This document shows, piece after piece, positions 1 to 5,274 of a stretch of 5,274 bases of DNA (within the stretch, counting starts at the first letter, position 1; each line of letters starts with the position of its first letter). Position numbers and translations under genes: made by a program. Source of the DNA: Candidatus Bathyarchaeota archaeon (GTDB lineage Archaea; Thermoproteota; Bathyarchaeia; Bathyarchaeales; Bathycorpusculaceae); contig JAGTQT010000092.1 of assembly GCA_018396615.1 (NCBI GenBank), positions 1-5,274 on the forward strand. The letters run 5' to 3'. The notes under the pieces are model-generated. The model made no database searches, was not told the origin of the DNA, and saw only the letters and a list, made by a program, of their open reading frames with translations.

Positions 1-2218
1 CCCTTGCGCCTGTGCGCGTCATAAGTATGCCAGAGTTTTCCAACGTCAGATCTTCGTCAGCGATTTTTCCAGATTCATCTCGTGCTTTGGCAAGCTCGTT
101 CATAACATAAATTTCAAAAGAGTCTTCAAGCGTCTGCCCCGGCAATCTTTGAAGCGTGCCTTTGCGATAGCTCTCTACAAGTTCCTCTATCTTTTTCTCG
201 ATTTTTTCCATAGTTTTGCTTATTCGCTCTTCAGCTCTCGGAGAAAGAACAAGTTCGTCATACGAGTACGTGAAGCCTCGCATCGATATGAAGAGCTTCA
301 GAAGCCTCGTCACCTTGTTAAGGAAATCTCTTCCAGCTTGGGCGCCGTAATCTTTGATGATTCGGTGGAGAAGGCTTTCTGATTGTTCGGCGCCTATTGA
401 ACGCCTGTCAATGACTCCTGTGATCAGCTCGCCATTTCGAACGGTGACGTATGCGTCATGTGGACAGCCCTCTTCAAGGCATTTTACACACCCCTGACAA
501 ATGCTTGCCTTCAGAACATAATTCATGTTTTTGGGCAGAAACAGGCTGAAAATCTGCTTACCTGTCCAAAGAGGCTGCGGCTCCTTAACTTTAGGTGGCG
601 GAATCTCTCCCTCATAACCCGCACCCAACAGTAGCCTGTAGACTTCGCTTTGGGTAAGGTAACTCTGCTTTCGAGTGAAAAGATATGCAGAAGTTATAAA
701 GTCGCGAATAGCCCCTATAATCGGCCCACCAAAACGTGGAGAAAGAATCTGATCTTGCACCTGCATCAACAGAAGCGCCTCAGTTCTCGCCTCCTCACTT
801 TGAGGAACGTGAAGGTTCATTTCGTCCCCGTCAAAGTCGGCGTTGTATGGCGGACAGACGCAAAGATGCAGCCTAAACGTCTTGAAAGGCAAAACGCGAA
901 CATAATGTGCCATTATTGACATACGGTGCAAAGAGGGCTGACGGTTGAAGATAGCAATATCACCGTTTCTAAGGTGTCTCTCAACAACAAAGCCTGGCTC
1001 GACGGCTTCGGCGATCTTTTGTCTGTCAATAACAAACTCGAGCCTTATGCGCTTGCCGTCCGGTCGGATAATGTAAAGCGCGCCGGGATATTTTTCAGGG
1101 CCGTTAGCCACTAGCTGGCGCATTTCTTCAATGTTCCATTCTGTAACCTTTTCAGGCACCGAGAGACGCATCGCAACTTCCAATGGAACGCCAACCTCGT
1201 TTATGTCAAGGTTAGGGTCAGGTGAAACCACTGTGCGCGCTGAGAAGTCTACTCGTTTTCCGGAAAGGTTGCTTCGAAATCTTCCTTCCTTTCCTTTCAG
1301 CCGCTGCGAAAGTGTCTTAAGCGCTCTGCCTGAACGATGTCTCGCCGGTGGGATGCCGGAGGCTTCATTGTTAAAGTACGTTGTCACGTGGTACTGTAAA
1401 AGCTCGGATAGGTCTTGAATAATAAGTGTGGGTGCTCCTGCATCCATGTTCTCTCTAAGTCGCTGATTAATGCGGATTATGTCTACAAGCTTGTGCGTCA
1501 AGTCATCTTCTGAACGGATGCCAGACTCCAACGTTATTGAAGGGCGCACATAGACAGGAGGAACTGGTAGGGCTTGCAGAACCATCCATTCTGGGCGAGC
1601 CGTCTTTGGGTTAAATCCAAGTATCTCAAGATCCTCGTCTGATATGCGTTCCAGCCTTTCTCGAATCATGCTTGGTGTCAGTGGCTCGGCGCCGCTTTCA
1701 GGAATCTGCTCGCTGAATTTGGTAGGTTTCTCGAAAATGATCTTGTACTGAACAGCACCACAGTGAGGGCACTGCTTAGTCTTTGTCTCCTGAACAACTG
1801 CCTTGTGGATTTCGTCTGGAACCATGCCTAGAAGCTGGCGCGACTTATCAATTCTGGCTCGAAGTCGCTTTATACTCTCGTCCTGCAGCAAGACGCGGCC
1901 ACAGTTTCGACACGTAGTTCGAAGAAGGTCGTGTATAATCTTAGTGAACTCGATATGGATTATCGGCACAGCAAGCTCTATGTGGCCGAAATGTCCGGGA
2001 CAACGCACCGCTGTATTGCCGCATGTTTTACATCTCTGCCTCGGCTCAAGCGTCCCAAGTCTGCCATCCATTAGCCCAGCAGTAATAGGGGCGCCGTCCT
2101 CATCGTATGTATCTGGTGTTTGAATTTCAACAACTGAAAGCTTGCGCACATCCTGTGGCGAGAATAATCCGAAGTGTATGCCATCAACAACTTTATGTAT
2201 TATTTCTTCTGTAGCCAT
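1..2218 (-). CDS. rpoA1: DNA-directed RNA polymerase subunit A' (largest subunit, N-terminal part), 3'-truncated by window edge
   Basis: My own translation from the ATG at 2218-2216 stays open for 739 codons to position 1, so the C-terminus lies outside. The product is the largest RNA polymerase subunit, which with B forms the active centre. Clamp zinc ligands are C63, C66, C73 and H76 (1991-2032). A second zinc set is C103/C106 with C150/C153. The switch-2 segment VDFSARTVVSPDP is near residues 323-335. NRQPSLH (425-431) carries R426, equivalent to Rpb1 R446. NADFDGD (459-465, 824-844) gives the Mg2+-binding aspartates D461, D463 and D465; the spacing R426 to D461 equals that of Rpb1. A four-cysteine cluster follows at 574-585, then charged, probably helical funnel residues at about 660-700. 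The visible end, TRTGAR, normally lies just before the bridge helix. Split archaeal A' is usually about 870-900 residues, so roughly 130-160 are missing; if the lineage has a fused A subunit, more are missing. The start is supported by the family-typical N-terminus (FGLFSPQDVRKLSVVEI) and the upstream GGAG. All key residues are intact. Confidence 0.97.
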   Translation of the reverse strand, partial: MATEEIIHKVVDGIHFGLFSPQDVRKLSVVEIQTPDTYDEDGAPITAGLMDGRLGTLEPRQRCKTCGNTAVRCPGHFGHIELAVPIIHIEFTKIIHDLLRTTCRNCGRVLLQDESIKRLRARIDKSRQLLGMVPDEIHKAVVQETKTKQCPHCGAVQYKIIFEKPTKFSEQIPESGAEPLTPSMIRERLERISDEDLEILGFNPKTARPEWMVLQALPVPPVYVRPSITLESGIRSEDDLTHKLVDIIRINQRLRENMDAGAPTLIIQDLSELLQYHVTTYFNNEASGIPPARHRSGRALKTLSQRLKGKEGRFRSNLSGKRVDFSARTVVSPDPNLDINEVGVPLEVAMRLSVPEKVTEWNIEEMRQLVANGPEKYPGALYIIRPDGKRIRLEFVIDRQKIAEAVEPGFVVERHLRNGDIAIFNRQPSLHRMSIMAHYVRVLPFKTFRLHLCVCPPYNADFDGDEMNLHVPQSEEARTEALLLMQVQDQILSPRFGGPIIGAIRDFITSAYLFTRKQSYLTQSEVYRLLLGAGYEGEIPPPKVKEPQPLWTGKQIFSLFLPKNMNYVLKASICQGCVKCLEEGCPHDAYVTVRNGELITGVIDRRSIGAEQSESLLHRIIKDYGAQAGRDFLNKVTRLLKLFISMRGFTYSYDELVLSPRAEERISKTMEKIEKKIEELVESYRKGTLQRLPGQTLEDSFEIYVMNELAKARDESGKIADEDLTLENSGILMTRTGAR
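464..499 (-). other. Four-cysteine cluster in A' (possible metal site)
   Basis: Codons 574-585 of rpoA1 encode C-x2-C-x2-C-x4-C (CQGCVKCLEEGC), followed by Pro and then a family-typical stretch (DAYVTVRNGEL, GVIDRRSIGA). The spacing resembles a [4Fe-4S] ferredoxin motif (C-x2-C-x2-C-x3-C-P) but with one extra residue before the last cysteine. It lies after the catalytic aspartates and before the funnel helices. From memory, many archaeal A' subunits carry cysteines here while others have lost them. Whether it binds zinc, iron-sulfur or nothing cannot be told from sequence. Confidence 0.7.
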
Positions 2219-2222
2219 GTCA
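2216..2222 (-). other. rpoB stop / rpoA1 start junction (TGA-C-ATG)
   Basis: The rpoB stop codon and the rpoA1 start codon are separated by a single base, in different frames. There is no room for a promoter or terminator between them, so the two genes should be read from one transcript. Such tight spacing is typical of translational coupling, which would help make A' and B in equal amounts; the coupling itself is inferred. Confidence 0.85.
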
Positions 2223-5200
2223 AGCCTTCTCCTTTAATCTCAATTGCGGCGCTATACATAGGCTCATCAGCTCCTGAAGGAGTAGCTTAAAAGCGTAGGA
2301 AACTATAACTGGAGAAATTTTGGCTTTGTCTTCGCAGAGCTTGCACACATATTTTCTCTGCTTCATGTCATAATACGCAATAAAACCGCAGTTTTCGCAG
2401 ATATACAATGTGTATTTGTCAGATTCCTCAAGAAGTCTGTCGCGTAGAAGCAGTGCTGCGCCGTGTCCGATCAAGCAGTCCCGCTCCATTTCACCGAACC
2501 GCAAACCGCCACCTCTGGCTCTTCCCTCTGTCGGCTGCCTCGTTAACATTTGCACTTGTCCTCTTGCTCGTGCGTGGATTTTGTCTGCAACCATGTGATG
2601 AAGCTTCTGATAGTAGACAACACCAACATATATGTTAGCAACGAATTTCTGCCCAGTAACGCCGCTGTAGAAGACTTCGCTGCCGGTGTGACTGAAACCA
2701 AGTTTTACAAGAGCTTTCCTAAGCTCTGTGGAAGATTCGTTGGAGAAAGGTGTTCCGTCAACGGTCTTTCCTCTGACCGACGCGGTTTTTCCTGCTAGCG
2801 ACTCGATGAACTGCCCCACAGTCATTCTTGAGGGGATGGCATGTGGATTAACTATTATGTCTGGAACTATGCCGTCCTCGGTGAAGGGCATATCTTCCTG
2901 CGGAACGATAAGACCTATAACACCTTTCTGTCCGTGACGGGATGCAAATTTGTCTCCGAGCTCTGGAATCCGCTGGTCTCGCACTCTGACCTTTACGAGT
3001 TTGCTTCCTTCACCTGACTGGGTGATAAAGATTGCGTCAACTATTCCTATTTCTGAGGGACGCATATCCGTGGAAGTGTCCCGCATAGAGGGCCCTTTCA
3101 CTTCGAACTCCTTGTACTCTTCAAGGAATCTTGGTGGGCTTATTCTTCCTATAAGAACGTCGCCGCCTGTGACGCTTGCCTCTAGACCGATTATGCCGTC
3201 TGGCTCAAGCAGTCTATAGTATTGTTCGCCTCTGTAGCCGCGTGTTCCAGGCTCTGGCAGCGTGAATTTGTCCTTGAGCCCACCGAGGTACTGGCGGCAT
3301 TCAGCCTCGTAGATTCTGTAAAATGTTGATCGCGCTAAGCCTCTTTCTATTGAGGCTTTGTTGAAGACTATGGCGTCTTCCATGTTGTAGCCTTCGAAGG
3401 ATAACACGGCAACTACGCAGTTTTGTCCAGATGGGCGTAGGTTATAGCCCATTGTCTCCATTAAAGCTGTATCAACTAGAGGCACTTGTGGATAGTGCAG
3501 TGTATGTGATCTTGAGTCTACTCGTTGCTGGTAGTTGGTTGCGTAAACTCCGAGGGCTTGTTTCGCCATTGCTGCTTGATATGAGTTTCTGGGTGACTGG
3601 TTGTGCTCGGCGTAGGGTATCGTAGATGCACATATCCCGAGTATTGTGTACGTTGCAATTTCGAGATGAGTGTGTTCTGGTGCTACTTCGCTCATTTTTA
3701 ATGCGATGTATGCATTCTCTTCTTCTTCAGCGTCGAGGTACTCGATTATACCATTTTTTACAAGGTCTTCCCACGACCATTCGCCAGAACCTATTTTCTG
3801 AACATGTTCAGGCTGAAGTTTCGGAGAGCCATTTTCAACTATTATTAATGGTCGTCTGACACGTCCTTCATCACAGTTAACATAGATTTCTTCTCTTTCG
3901 CTGAACTCCTTGGAAAAGTAGGCTATGTTGGCTTCGGTTGAGATTTCTCCTCTTCTTCGCCTCTGTCTGAACTCCTGCGCAAGCTCTCTTGGAGAGTTAC
4001 AGTAGCCAACGATGTTGCCGTCAACGAAAACTTTGGCGCCTGAGAGCTTGAGAGCCTCGTTGGCGTCGTAAATTGACACAACACCCATACTAAAAATGGT
4101 TTGCTTGATTTTATCTGGGTTTACACCGACCGATATGCAAGCAGACAGCGCGAGGTTTTTCACGAGTCCACAGTTTGAGCCTTCTGGCGTTTCATTTGGG
4201 CAAAGTCGTCCCCAGTGGGTTGGGTGTAGGTCTCTTGCTTCAAAGTTTGGTTGGCTTCTGCTTAGAGGCGATTGTAGTCGGCGTAGGTGGCTTAGGGTTG
4301 AGATGTGGTTGGTTCTGTCTAGAAGCTGGGTTACGCCGACTCTTCCTCTTCCCCAGTTGCCAGTTGCTAGTGAGTGTTGGAATCTTTCTGAGATTATTCC
4401 AGGTCGGACGGCTGCGGATACGGTTATTACTGGTCCTTTGACGCCTATGCGTTCAAGCTGGTATTTTATGTCTCTTGTGAGGTTTCTGAAGGCGATTCTG
4501 AAGAGGTCTGCGAGCAGTGGGCCTGCGAGTCTTAGTCTTTTGTTTTTGAAGTGGTCTTTGTCGTCTGTTTGTCTTCTGCCGAGTTTTAGTTCGATTACTC
4601 TGCAGGCCATTTCGCCTAAGAATAGTGCTTTGTCTCTGCGGCTTTCAGCGGTTCTGCCGATGTGTGGAAGGAAGTTTTTGTCGATGGCGGTTTCTGCTTT
4701 TTGGATGCGGTATTCTTCTACTTGTCCGTGGGCTACGCGGTTGCCTATGAAGAGTATTGCGTCTTTGGCTGTTTCTACTCCTAGAGCTTTCTCAAATGAG
4801 AATTCTAGTGCTCTCTGTATGTCTTTTTCCAGAGAGATTGCTTCAGCTATCTCCTTGTCTGATTCCAGTCCTAGAGCGTGCATCACCACGATGAATGGAA
4901 GCTCGGAGGGAACTCCGGGGATGGATATGTATATGGCGTTGTCTGGTTTGAGTTTGAGTTCTATTCTTGCTCTGAAGCCAACGGTTGTGGAGAATATTTT
5001 TGCTTGGTATACTGGTGCGGCTCCTTTTTCGTCCATGTCTATGATTACGCGGTTGGGGGCGAGGTCTTCCATGGCTACGATTACGCGTTCTGAGCCGTTG
5101 ACTACGAAGTAGCCACCTGGGTCGTCTGGGTCTTCGCCTGCTGCCATGAGTTCTTCTCTTGAGAGTTGTGAGAGGAAGCAGAGTTTTGATTTGAGCATTA

Positions 5201-5274
5201 CTGGGATGTTGCCTATGTAGACGAGTTCGGTGTCTTGTTCTCTTCCGTCAATGACTGGTGTCATTTCTAGGGCT
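2220..5274 (-). CDS. rpoB: DNA-directed RNA polymerase subunit B (second-largest subunit, unsplit), 5'-truncated by window edge
   Basis: The frame ends at TGA (2222-2220) and is open to the right edge. The ATG at 5264 is preceded in frame by A-L-E and sits inside a conserved segment (LEMTPVIDG), so it is an internal Met, not the start; about 100 N-terminal residues are missing from a protein of about 1120. Numbering from that Met, RLCPNETPEGSNCGL is at 353-367. GYNMEDA (625-631, 3372-3392) holds E629/D630, equivalent to Rpb2 E836/D837. DKFASRHGQKG (771-781, 2922-2954) holds K772 and K780, equivalent to Rpb2 K979/K987; the E629-K772 spacing matches Rpb2. RQPTEGRARGGGLRFGEME (909-927) is the segment that packs against the clamp and A'. 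The C-terminal zinc finger is C956/C959 and C974/C977 (2334-2399). There is no stop or restart in the middle, so the B''/B' split of methanogens and haloarchaea is absent. The gene is followed after one base by rpoA1. Codon use changes sharply near 4209, described separately. The function is certain; the lineage is not. Confidence 0.98.
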   Translation of the reverse strand, partial: ALEMTPVIDGREQDTELVYIGNIPVMLKSKLCFLSQLSREELMAAGEDPDDPGGYFVVNGSERVIVAMEDLAPNRVIIDMDEKGAAPVYQAKIFSTTVGFRARIELKLKPDNAIYISIPGVPSELPFIVVMHALGLESDKEIAEAISLEKDIQRALEFSFEKALGVETAKDAILFIGNRVAHGQVEEYRIQKAETAIDKNFLPHIGRTAESRRDKALFLGEMACRVIELKLGRRQTDDKDHFKNKRLRLAGPLLADLFRIAFRNLTRDIKYQLERIGVKGPVITVSAAVRPGIISERFQHSLATGNWGRGRVGVTQLLDRTNHISTLSHLRRLQSPLSRSQPNFEARDLHPTHWGRLCPNETPEGSNCGLVKNLALSACISVGVNPDKIKQTIFSMGVVSIYDANEALKLSGAKVFVDGNIVGYCNSPRELAQEFRQRRRRGEISTEANIAYFSKEFSEREEIYVNCDEGRVRRPLIIVENGSPKLQPEHVQKIGSGEWSWEDLVKNGIIEYLDAEEEENAYIALKMSEVAPEHTHLEIATYTILGICASTIPYAEHNQSPRNSYQAAMAKQALGVYATNYQQRVDSRSHTLHYPQVPLVDTALMETMGYNLRPSGQNCVVAVLSFEGYNMEDAIVFNKASIERGLARSTFYRIYEAECRQYLGGLKDKFTLPEPGTRGYRGEQYYRLLEPDGIIGLEASVTGGDVLIGRISPPRFLEEYKEFEVKGPSMRDTSTDMRPSEIGIVDAIFITQSGEGSKLVKVRVRDQRIPELGDKFASRHGQKGVIGLIVPQEDMPFTEDGIVPDIIVNPHAIPSRMTVGQFIESLAGKTASVRGKTVDGTPFSNESSTELRKALVKLGFSHTGSEVFYSGVTGQKFVANIYVGVVYYQKLHHMVADKIHARARGQVQMLTRQPTEGRARGGGLRFGEMERDCLIGHGAALLLRDRLLEESDKYTLYICENCGFIAYYDMKQRKYVCKLCEDKAKISPVIVSYAFKLLLQELMSLCIAPQLRLKEKA
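2229..2232 (-). promoter_or_regulatory. Shine-Dalgarno-like GGAG for rpoA1, inside the end of rpoB
   Basis: Read on the minus strand, GGAG (within AAAGGAGAAGG) ends 10 bases before the rpoA1 ATG. It matches the anti-Shine-Dalgarno core CCTCC found at archaeal 16S rRNA 3' ends. It lies within the last codons of rpoB (K-E-K-A-stop), so ribosomes finishing rpoB pass over it. It supports the ATG at 2218 as the rpoA1 start. The motif is short and purine-rich coding sequence could produce it by chance. Confidence 0.6.
4209..5274 (-). other. Segment of rpoB with A/C-only third codon positions
   Basis: In this 5' part of the visible rpoB, coding-strand third positions are almost all A or C. Over 5001-5264 I counted 88 codons: 81 end in A or C, 2 in T, and the 5 ending in G are all ATG. 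Over about 4209-4500 roughly nine in ten end in A or C. Immediately downstream, in 4083-4208, it is 24 of 42, and in rpoA1 codons 2-90 it is 43 of 89. A patch at about 4785-4913 reverts to mixed use. The protein is unbroken across the change. GC content at third positions changes little; it is the A/C versus T/G skew that shifts. Confidence 0.85.

Noticed and set aside
149..382. Plus-strand open frame of 77 codons with a hydrophobic, aromatic-rich N-terminus that could pass for a membrane segment
   Set aside because: It is antisense to the conserved funnel region of rpoA1. The Phe/Leu/Tyr run is the complement of Lys/Glu-rich charged helix codons (GAA, AAA, GAG), a common artefact.
650..2123. 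Several short plus-strand open frames (650-919, 926-1114, 1131-1418, 1803-2123)
   Set aside because: All are opposite conserved rpoA1 motifs, including the catalytic aspartates and zinc sites, with no ribosome binding site pattern or recognisable product.
2219..2219. Promoter or terminator between rpoB and rpoA1
   Set aside because: The genes are one base apart; no space exists and I see no hairpin plus T-run on the minus strand at the junction.
4096..5112. A 338-codon open frame on the plus strand, antisense to rpoB
   Set aside because: It lies wholly opposite strongly conserved rpoB codons. Its third codon position coincides with the rpoB third position, which here is A or C, so its own third base is T or G. 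That excludes TAA and TGA and leaves only TAG, so the frame stays open as a by-product of the skew. The product is Ser/Leu/Arg-rich with no recognisable domain.
5262..5264. ATG at 5264 as the start of rpoB
   Set aside because: The frame remains open upstream (A-L-E), the Met is inside the conserved LEMTPVIDG segment, and about 100 N-terminal residues of the usual archaeal B subunit would be missing.

Overview
The window lies inside the core RNA polymerase operon of an archaeon. It holds two genes, both transcribed leftward on the minus strand and both cut by a window edge. The right-hand gene is rpoB, the second-largest subunit, with its N-terminus beyond the right edge. The left-hand gene is rpoA1 (A', N-terminal part of the largest subunit), with its C-terminus beyond the left edge. 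Essentially every base is coding: the two genes are separated by one base (position 2219), and I see no other gene, RNA gene, mobile element, repeat array or terminator on either strand.

The archaeal assignment rests on archaeal/eukaryotic-type motifs in both proteins (B hybrid-binding motifs GYNMEDA and DKFASRHGQKG, a C-terminal B zinc finger, A' NADFDGDEMN, A' clamp zinc sites) and on the rpoB-rpoA1 gene order. RpoB is not split into B'' and B', which argues against most methanogens and haloarchaea. Together with overall sequence feel this suggests a TACK-type lineage, possibly Bathyarchaeia; this is a guess from memory, not a phylogeny. Whether the largest subunit is split (A'/A'') or fused cannot be decided, because the gene leaves the window before the usual split point.

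The two products assemble into one enzyme. A' supplies the Mg2+-binding aspartate triad and B supplies the facing acidic pair and lysines of the active centre. All these residues are present, so both genes look functional. The rpoB stop and rpoA1 start are separated by a single base, with a Shine-Dalgarno-like GGAG inside the end of rpoB, suggesting coupled translation.

The most unusual signal is in codon use. The first roughly 350 visible codons of rpoB (about 4209-5274) end almost exclusively in A or C, whereas the rest of rpoB and the sampled start of rpoA1 use all four bases. The change is abrupt and falls at one of the most conserved motifs of RpoB. This could mark recombination, gene conversion or an assembly chimera. 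It also explains a 338-codon antisense open frame, which I rejected as a gene.
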